From Pseudovirgaria hyperparasitica (lineage: Eukaryota; Ascomycota; Dothideomycetes; Acrospermales; Acrospermaceae): 64,000 nt of DNA. Shown here one piece after another: positions 50,201-61,457 of the stretch (position 1 is the stretch's first letter; each line of letters starts with the position of its first letter). A program made the position numbers and the translations under genes. Under the pieces are notes generated by a model, which did not search any database, had not been told where the DNA came from, and was given only the letters and a program-made list of their open reading frames with translations. The stretch lies in assembly GCF_010093815.1 (NCBI RefSeq), contig NW_022985562.1, positions 62,001-126,000 on the forward strand, written 5' to 3'.

Positions 50201-50675
50201 AGCCTGCAACACCGTCTGCCGCATCGGCATCTACGCGGCCCGCCCCATACACGTCCACGAAGAGCTGCTCTACAACTACGGCGGCAAATTCCACGGCGCC
50301 ACGCCGTCCAAAACCGTCTCTTCGGCCACGAAACGTGCCCGCTCCACCACTTCGAGCAGTGTCAACGACGACGACGACGATGATGATGATGATGATGAAG
50401 ATGGTGATGATGGCGATAGCAACGAAAATGGCAACTTGAATACCACCACAGCAAACCCCCAAAAAGTACGAGCCTACAAAACCGTACCCCCAACGCACTA
50501 CGACAACCCATCGGCGCCCTCGTCATCGTCATCATCCGAGTATCACGCGACCACCGAGGCCGAGTCACAAGCCACGGGCGATCACGGAGGGAGCGCGAGG
50601 GGTGAGGGTCGGAGAGCGCAGGGAAGATCGCGGGCACGAGCGAGGGCAGGAGCCAGTGGGACGGGTGCAAGATAA
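47297..50675 (+). CDS. KMT6: EZH2/KMT6-type histone H3K27 methyltransferase
   Basis: Five exons (47297-48188, 48244-48335, 48391-49190, 49242-50011, 50065-50675) give 1054 residues. It is the catalytic subunit of PRC2-like complexes, nuclear. The N-terminal 330 residues are low-complexity and basic. A central part ends in LLCEICKIHDCPYHGVY. The pre-SET CXC region (about 680-785) has many Cys (PCDHDGPC, CSCFELKIPC, CGCNAQC, CLCLQLNREC). The SET domain starts near 790 (HTLIGNSDVEGFGLFA, IGEYTGELI, YSYGFEL, DSTRAGNKMRFIN) and ends RIGIYAARPIHVHEELLYNYG. The usual RFxNHS reads RFINSA, and a Lys/His-rich insert follows before ANCYPRI. After the SET domain come a ten-Asp tract and an Arg/Gly/Ala tail. 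The first splice junction is the least certain. Confidence 0.9.
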
Positions 50676-50915
50676 TGATCCCCTGTCATAGCATCATAAA
50701 TCAACAACAACAAAAACAACAATAGCTACAAGGACATTGACTACGACAGCGTCGCAAGAGCCCCAAAGAAAATTCCTATGTCAGTGCTCCAGCCAATGAG
50801 TACGTGATACCGATCCTACCAACAACAATCAAGACCGTAGCCCAAAGTGCCTACATGTATAGCTACTATATTGTGACCAACTCGTGACATAAGTCAAAGT
50901 AGACTAGGTATGGAA

Positions 50916-50955
50916 GTTCGTATTTGACCATGCTCGTTCGTATTTGACCATGCTC
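50916..50955 (+). repeat. 20-bp tandem duplication
   Basis: Two perfect adjacent copies of the 20-mer GTTCGTATTTGACCATGCTC occur, followed by a partial ATGCTC. Confidence 0.95.
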
Positions 50956-51063
50956 ATGCTCTTCCTCGCACTTTGAAACCTGGCCGAACTTGATGAACAA
51001 GAAGCCAAAAATGGCAATACAAGGAAAACTGGCGAAGTTTTCGATCAGTGCGAATGAAGACTG

Positions 51064-51093
51064 TATATATATATATGTGTGTGTGTATGTGCA
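51064..51093 (+). repeat. AT/GT microsatellite
   Basis: Alternating TATATATATATA runs directly into TGTGTGTGTATGTG. Similar AT runs occur near 51296 and 51393. Confidence 0.9.
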
Positions 51094-51746
51094 TAAAGTA
51101 GCGAATCAATACACTCCATCTTGATACAGTATCACATATCCAGTGAAAGAGAAAAGAGGTTATAAACCGTATAGCCGTATGATTATAACGTCCAAGCAAA
51201 TAGTACATGCTTAGCAGATCAAGGACGCATAAATAGCCCTGGATATACACACACGATCCAGACAACCATACTAATACCCCTAATATCCAACACGTATATA
51301 TATATATAACTCATGCGTTCATTCATGCATCGCTTTCCATGCCACCGACTCGCTCATTTGACATTCAATCTTGAGTTGATATGTGAATCGTTATATATAT
51401 ATATGCAGAGGTATATACTTCCATACCATAGTCTTCATGTCAAGCTCATGGCTCAAAGCTCAAGTCTAGCTGGTCTAGCTACCTATCTAGTCGGATACTT
51501 CATTACTCTAATACCTCTTACAACTCTCATGAGTAAATGAAATAATACTAATAGGATAAGGGACGTGCGTGCGACCCGATACATACATACTTACCACATC
51601 ATGAGAAGCTCTCACGTCCACACGCCATATGACCATCATCCTAATCTACTTTTCGATCTACTCTTATCTACCTATCCATACCATCCTCTCCATCCCATTC
51701 ACAAACCCAACACCCCCTCCCAGTCGTCATCGTGACTTATATCAGA

Positions 51747-53442
51747 CTACCACCCAACCCCTCCAACCAACGCCCCGAAACCCTCAAAGTGCGCCTTCGA
51801 AATCCACGGACAACACCTGCTCCACAACTGAATTACACTCCTTCTATTTCTATCCTCTATATTGCTGTTATCTGAACCATAAAGCATTCCTATGACACGA
51901 CTCAGACTCGCGAGCGTCGAAGTTGGTTCATCAGATTCTGCTCCAGCAGAGGAGGACGAGGAGAGCATATCTCTGCGCGCATCGGCGTGAGCGAGCCAAA
52001 GCCAGACGAGGAGGATGTCGTCATAGTGTATGTCAGAGAGGTTTGCGGCGGCATGGAGGATGAGGGCCGCGGCGTGCTTGATGGCGGTGTTTCTGGTGGG
52101 CATGGTTGTGGATGCATCGTTTACGATTTCGGAAATGACATGTGCACTGTGTATATCATTAGCTCATGTACCACACATGAATCGTGACAGGACAAGTGAT
52201 TCCATGGAAGACAAAGACAGGTACGTACAAGTCCTCGGCGCAACAACTCGTCTTCACACACTCACCCGCCGAGACAGGAGCGCCGTGTCTGGCTATCCAC
52301 CCATTCTCAGGCATGCCCCACGGAGGACAATATGTGTCCCAGTGGATATACCGCGAGATGACATGTATCTTAGCCAGGAACCCTGCGCTGCTAGCCAGGG
52401 CAATAAGCGAGTTGATCGCAGAGCACATATGGCGTTTGAGAAGAAGTCTCGGCACGCGCGCACGCAGATAGCAGCACGTTTTGCCCATGCCGATCATCTC
52501 GCGAGGGCTGAAGTCCCATTTGATTAGTCGGATGTGCAGGCGGCGAATATGGGGCAGGAAGGTGGCGAACAGCTCGATGGTTTCGAGGAGATGCTGGGCG
52601 AACCAGCCGGGGAGATTGGTCTGGGATTCATGCACTTCGATGGTTATATCGCGTAGGAGATTGTAGTTTCGGGCGCCTATGGAGTGTTGGATGGAGGAGA
52701 AGGCGGCGCCGGGGTCGGGTTTTGGGGGCATGGTTGATTTGAGTTCAGGAGGATAGGTCATGTGCCATTTGGTGCGTGTGTAGAGACTGAAGGTACCAAT
52801 GGCTTTGAAGCGCTTGCAGACCCGTAGGAGTTGTATATTGGGAATGGGACGCGGGGGGTCTATATGGTGTTTATCGTCGAAAGGCAGGTCTGTCTTGAGG
52901 ATGATCTCCGGAGGAGCATCGAGAGCGTTCGTGAGGATTATGTCGAGGATCTCATCTGGCAGATCTAGGATGCGGAAAGGAGGGACTATGCGGATACCTA
53001 GCTCTGGGTGTAGAGTAGTGGAGAGCGGAGACCATGGGTGAGCCATCCAGAACTGTCCGTCGAGAACCCACTGCCATCTTGTCTTTGTCTGGAATCTCGT
53101 GGTAACATTGTTCTCGGTGGACTCATTCTTGGTGTTGATCCTTTCAAGCTGTAGTTTCGACTCCTTGGCCAGCCAGGTAGATGCCTTCTCCCATCCATAT
53201 CTATACCTGCTTGATCTGTTCATGATGAGAAGCGGATGGTGCGAGTCTGCATTTTGTGTATGTAGCTTGACGTCTATGTAAAAGTGGCGCGTCTTGTCGT
53301 AGGGCCATACTAGACATCGTATGGGGTAACCCAATCCATATTCCTGCCAGTCGCAGATATATATGCTCGCCTGGAAAAGATTCCGACGGCAAACCTGATC
53401 GAAGCTGCGCTGTAAATATCTATGGAATGTTTCGTAGTCCAT
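51747..53442 (-). CDS. F-box-like protein
   Basis: Two exons (53442-52229, 52146-51747; 82-bp intron) give 537 residues. A central LDLPDEILDIILTNAL motif with following QLLRVCKRFKAIG resembles the F-box of fungal proteins in which the motif is not N-terminal. F-box proteins recruit targets to SCF ubiquitin ligases; the target here is unknown. The first 170 residues are Trp/Arg-rich (RFQTKTRWQWVLDGQFW) with no named domain. The C-terminal half has hydrophobic stretches (IELFATFLPHIRRLHIRLI; NSLIALASSAGFL) consistent with repeat-type or helical structure. The second exon adds AHVISEIVNDASTT onward, in phase. Fungal F-box families expand quickly, so function cannot be transferred. Confidence 0.75.
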
Positions 53443-53883
53443 GGCAGACAGAAGCTAGAAGTCGTGGGAAGACAGACTGTATCAAGAAGACTGGGCAAGG
53501 TGTAGATAGTGAAACTGATGCTGAGTCCTGGGTCCTGCTGATTATGTGAGGACTGGAAAGAATGTGCATGAAAAGAGCCATGCATCAGGTACTGGATGCA
53601 ATAATGAAAGGAAATTGCGCATCGTGAAGTGTAGATGCCTAACTTCGTGCGCTCATGTTAGTTCTCAGGAAGGAGGCGCACGACGTAGTGACTGTGTGAA
53701 AAATTTAGAGGCATAATCAATGTCCTTACCCCTTCCCCCATATACTCTCTCGTCACAGTGCAAATCATGTCCAATTCACACCAGGAAAGTCTTGACGGGG
53801 AAATCGTAGAAATTCATTCTTGAATTGTATCCTGACATCCAGACATACAGACATCAGACATCATACATCCAAGCACGACGAAT
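53443..53883. other. intergenic
   Basis: This gap separates two leftward genes. It contains the upstream sequence of the F-box-like gene and an ATCCAGACATACAGACATCAGACATC low-complexity patch in short units. No gene is seen. Confidence 0.5.
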
Positions 53884-54949
53884 CTACAGCTTAGACCGGC
53901 TTTTCGACTTTGCTGCAACACGGTTAGCGACTCATATGCAACGATGACTGTACGCCCACGACAATGACTCACCCGCCAATTCCTGCATTTTCGCACCCAT
54001 CCTCTCAATCGGCACCCCCTCCACAAACCTCTCCGCCAAGGCATCCACACTCGAATACACCGCCGCCATCCTCTCCAACTTCCGCCCCTCATTCTGCAAT
54101 CTCTTCATCTCCACCATGCTCTTCCCATCATTCCCCACCAACTGCCTCTCCAAGAACCCAACCACATCCTCATGAAAGCTCGCCGCAGGGAACAGCTGAT
54201 TCACCAGCCCCACCTCCCGCAACTCCTCCACCGTCACCTTGCGCCCAAACATGAGCATCTCGTTGGCCCGGTGCACGCCCATGTGCTGCGCAAACGCCAG
54301 CGCCGACCCGTTCTCCGGCACCAGGCCGAGCGCCGAAAACGTCACGTTGAGCCACGCGCCCTCGGCTGCGAAGAATAGGTCCGAGCTGCCCTGGAACCAT
54401 GCCGCGCCAGCCCCGACGGCGTTGCCGTTTAGCGCCAGGACTGTCACTTTGCTGTGGTCGATGATGGACCGGACGAGCTCGACTCCAGGCAGGAAGCGGC
54501 GTAGCCAGTACAGCTTCTTCTGGCCTTCGTTTTGCACGTCCTCGACCGAGGCGATGGCTGGCGGCGTTAATCAGCGCGGCTGCGTGAGGTGCTCAGGGGT
54601 TACATATATATATCGAGCACGCAGATAGAAAGGGACAGAACTTACTTTTCACATCTGCACCGGCAGAGAAGAATCGGCCTTCGCCGGTGAGCACGGTGAA
54701 GACGGTGTCGGGGTGCTTGTCGAGGATCCGAAAGGCATCGATGGCCTCCTCGACCATGCTCCCGCCAAACGAATTGAGGTGCTTCGGACGATTGAACTGG
54801 GGGAATTTGGTTAGATCTGGGTAATCATAATAACAATACTTGTCACATTATCCAACAATGCCCAGGAAAGAAAGCTATTAATTTACTTTGATAATCCCAA
54901 TCTTCCCGCGGATCTCAAACGTAATGTCTTTGTAAGGCGGGCCCGCCAT
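53884..54949 (-). CDS. peroxisomal enoyl-CoA hydratase/isomerase family protein
   Basis: Four exons (54949-54887, 54796-54646, 54557-53973, 53912-53884) give 275 residues. The family acts on unsaturated fatty acyl-CoAs in beta-oxidation; size and sequence best fit a delta3,delta2-enoyl-CoA isomerase. Crotonase marks: FNRPKHLNSF, the oxyanion-hole segment GRFFSAGADVK, LALNGNAVGAGAAWF and GLVPENGSALAF (region of the catalytic Glu). The final 29-nt exon encodes AKSKSRSKL, a canonical C-terminal PTS1, placing the spliced form in peroxisomes. If the last intron is retained the frame stays open for 13 more residues and ends RCI without PTS1. Confidence 0.9.
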
Positions 54950-55555
54950 TGTAGAATGCTGTCAATGGTTTCGCGAGATCCAAGCTCTTTGTGATAAGAA
55001 ATCTAATGGAATTGGAAACAGCTTTAGTGATAATCCAGCGTTTGATAGGGCGTTGTAAAATTTATTTATTGATGGCCTTGTGAGATGTTTCTGGGGTATC
55101 AATTAATTAAGCTGCAAGGAGACCAGACAGACTTACCCGGAACGCGTACTTTTTACCTCGGCCTAGGACTCCGCACCCATGCCACGGATCCATTCGCAGG
55201 TGTCGATTAGTAATAACAACATTGAGGCCGAACGTTCGGAATTCATGCTATTTATATGATGCTGCTGCTGCTGCTAAAGGATTATGTTTTGACAATAGTC
55301 TAGACTCAGCGACGCAGTTGTCACAATTCCCATGCCAGACTAGTACAAGTTTAACAGCAGGTATTAACGTTCACGCGCATCCATGTTTTGCAAAGTCATT
55401 GATATACGTGGTACTTTATTTTACAAGTCACACAGAGAGGAGAGAGCAGGACTCATGTCATGCCTGATAACGCCAATGTCCATTGAATCACAATGCACCA
55501 CCTAGTTTGCTTGTACACTCGCTAATTCCCAATCTTCACGTAGCTATTTGTTCAT
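54950..55555. other. intergenic with CTG repeat
   Basis: This gap separates two leftward genes. It contains a short CTG run (55259-55275) and an AT-rich 3' flank. A rightward frame of 81 codons has no domain. Confidence 0.5.
55259..55275 (+). repeat. CTG trinucleotide repeat
   Basis: About five tandem GCT/CTG units lie in intergenic DNA. Confidence 0.85.
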
Positions 55556-56624
55556 CTATTTCCTCCTCTGGCTCATCCCTAGAATCTGGACCATGCGGAT
55601 GAAGATGTTGATAAAGTCGAGCTCAAGGCTGATGCTCTCCTTGACTGGATCTCTGGGCACCATACCCTGCTCTGCAAGACGAGCGTGGTGCAACACCTTC
55701 TGCACGTCATACAGAGTGAAGCCACCAAAGACAGCTAGTCCGCCGTACAACCAGATATTCTCAGTCCACATCAGGGTACGGGCAGCAGTGGCGGGAACAA
55801 CGAGAGGGGCAAGACCGGAAAGAGCGACAATTGCCACGCCCGCGAGAAGAGGTCCACCAAGGTAAAGGTACTTTTCTTGCTTAGCAGTGGCGCCAACGAA
55901 AGCAATACTACCCATCATTCCAACAGTATAGAGACCAGCGCGAGCGAGGAGGGCGGGCGACATAAACAAGAGCGGAGAAAGGAGAGCTGCTTGAACGACG
56001 TTGAAGCCGGCCCACAGTGCATATTTCTGAACATAGCTATGACGTGTTAGTTTGCGAATGCATGGAAGATTATGCTTAGACTTACTTGTCGGGACTAGTA
56101 GCCATACAGCCATACATCGTGCCAATGGAACCAACAAGGCCCAATCCCATAACGAGCCAGGGGTTGGCAGACATAAGTCGGTAGCTCCACGCACTGCGGT
56201 GAAGAGCGCTCGCGGCGACACCGATTATGCCGAGACCAAGACCGGTGTGCATGAACGTCTCATTCAGGTAGCTGCGCTCATAATGAGGCATACCGCCATC
56301 TTCTCTTGTTTCGCGGTTGAAGACCAGGTTGATAGCCAGAAGAGTTCCGCCGAAGATGCCTGCGCCGTAGAGTAGCCTTTGCTTCATGTCGCCAGATGCT
56401 TGAAGGGAAGGGATGCCTTGGGTCTGGTAGCTTCTTCGAAACGTTTGACGGAATACATTCTGCGACTTTGACACGGATGGGATGGTGCGGATTTGCGAGA
56501 GGATCGGTTGCGACTTTGCGAGTGGTAGGTTGTGAAGGTAGCGAAACGAGTTTGTTGTGGCCTTTGACGGCGCCTGTTTGAGGGCAGTCGTAATGGCAAA
56601 CGGACGCTTCAGCATGAACGCCAT
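55556..56624 (-). CDS. mitochondrial Bax-inhibitor-1 family protein (GHITM/MICS1-like)
   Basis: Two exons (56624-56086, 56036-55556; 49-bp intron) give 339 residues. An N-terminal presequence (MAFMLKRPFAITTALKQAPS, Arg-rich to about residue 80) precedes seven or eight hydrophobic segments of the TMBIM type: YGAGIFGGTLLAINLVF, LGLGIIGVAASALHRS, NPWLVMGLGLVGSIGTMYG, LWAGFNVVQAALLSPLLF, AGLYTVGMMGSIAFVGATA, GGPLLAGVAIVALSGLAPLV and IWLYGGLAVFGGFTLYDVQK. The ELDFINIFIRMVQIL end is typical. GHITM/TMBIM5 relatives sit in the inner mitochondrial membrane and affect cristae and cation exchange. The start at 56624 is the first ATG giving the presequence. Confidence 0.9.
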
Positions 56625-56916
56625 CGTTCTTTGATGATCGAAGTCGAAAGTGCAGGTGGCACGACGATGACAAGAAGACGGAGGAGAGGCGGCGAGAGGA
56701 GGGAGGATATAATGACGTTCTGTGGCTTTAGCTCCATCCCGGGAACATTCTGGCACATTTTGCCGCCCGCCAAGACTTTCTCCTTCACCTCAGCCTTCAT
56801 CCCTTACTTCCGTGTCTAATGTCCGTGAGTCAGGCCATTATAATGACGATTTCGCTCTTCAAAGATAGATATAGTGTATGCCTCTTATGTACATCTATCT
56901 CTGAGATTTTCCCTCT

Positions 56917-58782
56917 CTATCTCGCATCCGCCTTGATCAAATCCGCAGCCTTCTCAGCAATAGCGTAAGTGGCCATCTGGGTATGTCCATTATTCACAAT
57001 TGGCATCACACTAGCATCGGCAACACGTAGCCCGTCAATACCACGCACGCGTAGTTTCTCATCAAGCACCGCCATCGGATCATCAGACTTGCCCATCTTG
57101 CACGTGCCAGAAGCATGGTAGCCTGCAGCGGAAGCATTTCAGTATCTAGCCCGAGCATAACAGGATAGAATAGACTTACAGGTCGTGGCACTGTTCTTGA
57201 CGTGCGGGATCCAGTCTTCTCGTGTTTTGTGTGTATGGTGCTTCAACCCTGGAGGCCAACTGCCTTTGACGATGTTCTTGGTGCCGACACCCTCCATCAC
57301 GATTTCGTTCGAATACCGACACGCTTCGGCCAGGACTTGTAGGTCGAGTTCGTGGTCGAGGTAGTTATGATCGACCAGAGGGTTCTTCAGCGGGTCGGAG
57401 CTCGCAAGCCTGACCGATCCGCGAGAGTTGGAGTTGAAGAGCAATGTGCACATGGCGAAGGTATGGCTGCCATCGATTGGGTAGCTGTCAAACTGCTTGG
57501 GACCGCCATACAGCTCGGTATTCCACATCTCTATGTTTGGCTGGTTCGGTGCTAGGCCCATAGGGTCACGTCCAGGCTTTCTCGGTGCGTTCTTCCATGC
57601 TTCACAATCCTCGAGTCGGTCATCGAGGCGGGCGAAGCAGAAGGCACCGAAGGGAAATACACTCAGGAAGCCAGACTTTGTATCGCCATATTGCTTCCTG
57701 AGCTTAGCCAGGCCTTGAGGATCGTGGAAGACTTGAGAGTCGTACGTAAGCCCCGGTTCGGTGACTTGGTAGAACTGAAAGGTCAACTGGAGCGGAGGTT
57801 AGCCACAAGAAGAGTGGGTGAATGACACAAGACCGCTCACGATATGATCCATGAGGTTCCTCCCAACACCTGGTAGATCTGCGACACACTCGATGCCTAG
57901 CTTCTCAAGCTCATCTTTCGCGCCGATGCCCGATCGCAACAGGATAGCAGGCGAGCAATACGCACCAGCACTGACGATGACCTCTTTCGACGCACCCACT
58001 CTCGACCTTGTGCCATTCTCAGCTACAAGATCCACGGCAGTCGCCCTCAAACCATCCCCCTGGCTCTCCACAACAATCTTATCGACAGTAACATCCGTCA
58101 TGATGGTGATATTCTCCCTCTTAAACCCCTTAGTCACAAAATCAGCCGCCGTCGTCCTCACACCCCGATGTATCGTCCTAGGCACATGCCCACACCCATG
58201 CGCCGTCTCCCCAGTCGAAAACATATCCTCACAAAGCGGCAACCCCTTCTCAACCATACTCTCCATCACCCGCTCACTAATCGGCGCCAGCTCATGCGAC
58301 GCAACATGCAGCGGTCCCTCAGTTCCATGAACCCCCGCAGCCCCCTTCAACCGCGCACTCGGATGAAATGTCTCCGCCTTCTTCATATATCCAAACACAT
58401 CCTCCCCGCCCCAGCCCTCCAGCCCCCAGTCATCATAGTCCTGCCGCGTGCCCCGGATACACAACGTGCCATTCACCCCAGACGAGCCGCCCAGGAACCG
58501 CCCGCGCGAGCACTTGACCCGTCGTCCATTCGCGCCTGCCATCGGCTCTGTGACGATGTTCCAGTCCGTCTTATTATTGTCGAAGTTGCCCATCCAGTCG
58601 CCCGGCATGTGCATTGTGGCCAGGTCCTTGCTGTCTGGCCCAGCTTCGATGAGGAGGATTCGTGTCGTTGTGGTTTCGGCCAGGCGTCCGGCGATCACGC
58701 AGCCGGCTGTGCCGCCGCCGCATACTATGTAGTCGTATGTGTTCGTGACGACGGGCGTATCGATGATGCGTGCGGGTGCCAT
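56917..58782 (-). CDS. GMC-family oxidoreductase (choline dehydrogenase/alcohol oxidase-like)
   Basis: Three exons (58782-57841, 57786-57180, 57122-56917) give 584 residues. FAD binding: [21 protein letters not shown] (GxGxxG at 22-27), [17 protein letters not shown]. The substrate domain includes [14 protein letters not shown]. The catalytic end carries [10 protein letters not shown] and [21 protein letters not shown] with the paired His. GMC enzymes oxidise alcohols such as choline, aryl alcohols or glucose; this sequence does not settle which. There is no secretory signal, and the C terminus (KADAR) is not a clear PTS1, so a cytosolic enzyme is the simplest reading. The next gene upstream, on the same strand, is an anion:cation symporter-type permease, which may reflect linked uptake and oxidation. 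Confidence 0.93.
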
Positions 58783-59802
58783 GGGTGGTTATGATGATGG
58801 TGGTGCTTATTTGCGGTCGTGTGGGTTTAGGTGTAGGTGTGTATGTGTGTGTGCGTGTGCGTGTGCGTGTAATTATACGTGCAGATGGGATGTCACCGCA
58901 TATAATAACGATTTATACCTCCTCCAGATCACACCTACTTGCCCTATCAGCACAGCACAGCATCACACAACATAGCACACAACACTACAAAACTCTCCTC
59001 TCACTCTCATCCTCTCAGCACATTAACCCCACAAAATACATCATCCATACACAGCCTGCCCGAAGCCAAGCAAGCCGACCTAATCATGATCAGCAGTTAG
59101 CTAAGGTAATCATTAGGCATCATCCCTGCCCGCCTCACGTGTACCCGCCCCCTCCATCGGCCTAACCTCCTTCTGCCTAGCGCCACTCCCACCACTTTCC
59201 AATTCACGTGCCACACAGCAGCCCAGACCCACAAACAACCCGCTCGTCGCTGCCGTCTTTTAGGGGGCGTTTCGTGTGTTTTGCGGGGTAAATTAGTGCC
59301 CGTCGTCTTTGCCAGTCCCGTCTCCAGTCGTCCCGCGTGGTGCGGGCTGTGGAGCGCTCATTTATCACTAGGCTCACTACGAAAATCTACAGCACGTTTG
59401 AGACGTATTTACTTATTAGTCATGTATATTCATCGAGATATAGGGCTGGTAGCGTGAGAGAGAGGGCGGGTGTATATTCAGATATACACGTGCACATATG
59501 TATATACATATGGCTTGACGAATGATGCATAGGTGGACGAATAAGATATACCGACTCGCCCAGACACAAGCTTACATACATGCGTAGCATACATGCATGC
59601 ATTAACCACTCAGAGTGTGAGGTTGCACGGATCGCTGTTGGACACAAACACATGTATTCATGTACTGATGTATCGAAGACATGCATAGCGCGTTATATAC
59701 AGACCGCAAGCCCTTACACAGTCAAAAGAACAAAAATATACAGACATCTCATCGTGACCCCGTGCAATGACTCTTTATAAAAGGTATGACCCCGTCCTCA
59801 AA
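58783..59802. other. intergenic, 1 kb, with GT microsatellite
   Basis: This gap is the upstream region of the GMC gene and the 3' flank of the permease gene. It holds a GT/GC-rich microsatellite (58831-58871) and CACGTG-like and AC-rich patches. Frames of up to 131 codons follow the low-complexity DNA and are not supported. Confidence 0.55.
58831..58871 (+). repeat. GT-rich microsatellite
   Basis: Imperfect GTGTGTATGTGTGTGTGCGT-type repeat about 40 bp long, within 90 bp of the GMC start codon and so inside its promoter or leader. Confidence 0.9.
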
Positions 59803-61457
59803 CTACGGCTTCCACCTGAAACCTGGGTGCTTCCAGTCCAGATCCTGCACCTTGCGCTGATCCAGTTCGGCCAGTTCGGCCTCGACATTACGCCGCCCGC
59901 GCCTCTTGTTATCGCTCTTCATCCACCACAGCAGCGCACAGCTCAGAAGCAATATGGTGCTGCTGGTCGCGAGATTGAGACCGTTACCGATATGGTAGTC
60001 GGGGCCGTCGAACGGCAGGAAGGACCACGTCGACACTAAGCCTCCGACATTTCCCATCATGACGTTAAGGCCAATAGCTGAGGAACGCGCCGTGTCGGAC
60101 ACGACATTTGCCGACACCTGGGCGTTGCACAGCGCGCCAAAGGAGAATGCGCCAGACGCAATGATAAACGTAGCGCCGTAGCGCGTTTGGGCGTCTGTGG
60201 AGGCAAGAAACATGATGTAGCCGATCATGACGAGGGGCGAGGATATGATGAAGAAGATAATTCTCCGATCATAGCGCCACGACAGGAACGGGAAAAGGAG
60301 GGTGAAGAATGCGCCGACAACGTAGGGCGGCACGGTGCGCAGTTGCTGGTAGATGACGGTGTTTTTGGGGTATATGGTGCGCACAATCGTAGGCGCGAAG
60401 AAGGCCAAACCCTGCACCGTAATGTTGTTGAGCAGGAAGATCAAGCTGGTGCCGATGCTGACAGGAGAGAAGATACCGCGAAGCGTCTTGGCCGTGTCGA
60501 TGCGGTCGAGCACTTCGGTAATGCCGACGCGCTCGCTCTTGACGCGGGCGATGGCCAGGTCCTTTTCTGCCCGTGAAAGCCAGCGTGCGGTTTCAGGCCG
60601 GTCAGTCAGGGTAAAAAATGAGATGACAGAGAGGCAGATGGTGATGATGCCCTCAATTGCGAAGATCATGCGCCATTCGCGTAGACCCGCGAACGACTCA
60701 AGCTTGAGAATGCCAGACGCCAGAAGGCCACCGAACGCGCCGGCTAGGGGTGCCATGACGATATATAGCGACAGGCGAAACGCAAGCTCTGAACGGCGGT
60801 ACCATCTCGATAAATAGTAGGCAATACCAGGCAGCATGCCAGCCTCGAAAATACCAAGCAGAAAGCGCACACCGCAGGCAGCAGACAGGTTTGTAACCCA
60901 TGCGGTGCCGAGAGAGGCGATTCCGAAGCCCAGCGAGATAGCGGGAATATACCAGCCGGGGCCGACCCATTTGCACATCATGTTGGAGGGGATCTCGAAG
61001 ACGATGTAGGAGACGTAGAAGACACTGAGGAGTTGGTTGTAGTCATAGCCCTTGAGCTTAAGGTCTCTCTCGAGGCCTGCGAGACGAGCATTTCCTGGAA
61101 GTGGTCAGCTTGTCGGCTTTTTGAAGGATTGACTGGGCTTGTGAAGTCACATACCGACATTGGCGCGGTCGATGAAGCAGAAGAGGTAGAGGAGGGCGAC
61201 GGTGGGAACGATGTAGAGGTCAATCTTCCAGCGCAGACGAGCCTCAGCATCCTTGTCAAAGACAATCAACGCGTTTCCGTGGCTAGAGAGTGTTAGGAAG
61301 ACAGGCGTGTGAAGGAGTAGAGGATGGCATGCCTGTCAGTGGCGGCATGGCCTTTCGCAGCAGCATCGTGCAAGTTCTCAACATGGTTGTCTGTAGGATT
61401 GAGGTCGGACTCGGAGGGATGGACAGCGACGTCTTTTTCGGGGTAGAATTCGGGCAT
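59803..61457 (-). CDS. MFS permease, anion:cation symporter (ACS) family
   Basis: Three exons (61457-61333, 61282-61155, 61094-59803) give 514 residues. The first intron uses a GC donor (ACAG|GCATGC) with a good TAAC branch and CTCTAG acceptor and is exactly 50 bp; no GT donor would fit. TM1 follows LRWKIDLYIVPTVALLYLFC, with FIDRANVGNARL and KGYDYNQLLSVFYVSYIVFE, the hallmark of Tna1/Dal5-type carriers. Later blocks include RFLLGIFEAGMLPGIAYYLS, RPETARWLS, FLLNNITVQGLAFFAPTIV and SANVVSDTARSSAIGLNVM. Members import nicotinate, allantoate, pantothenate and similar anions; substrate not resolvable. The C terminus is charged. It lies upstream of the GMC gene on the same strand. Confidence 0.92.

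Larger units (their letters stand above)
50676..51746. other. intergenic, microsatellite-rich
   Basis: This gap between two converging genes contains a 20-bp tandem duplication (50916-50955), AT/GT microsatellites (51064-51093, 51296-51308, 51393-51405) and low-complexity TAC/CATAC runs. No gene is supported. Confidence 0.6.

Noticed and set aside
58168-58794. Rightward 208-codon frame
   Set aside because: It is antisense to the GMC oxidoreductase, whose FAD and catalytic motifs are intact on the other strand.
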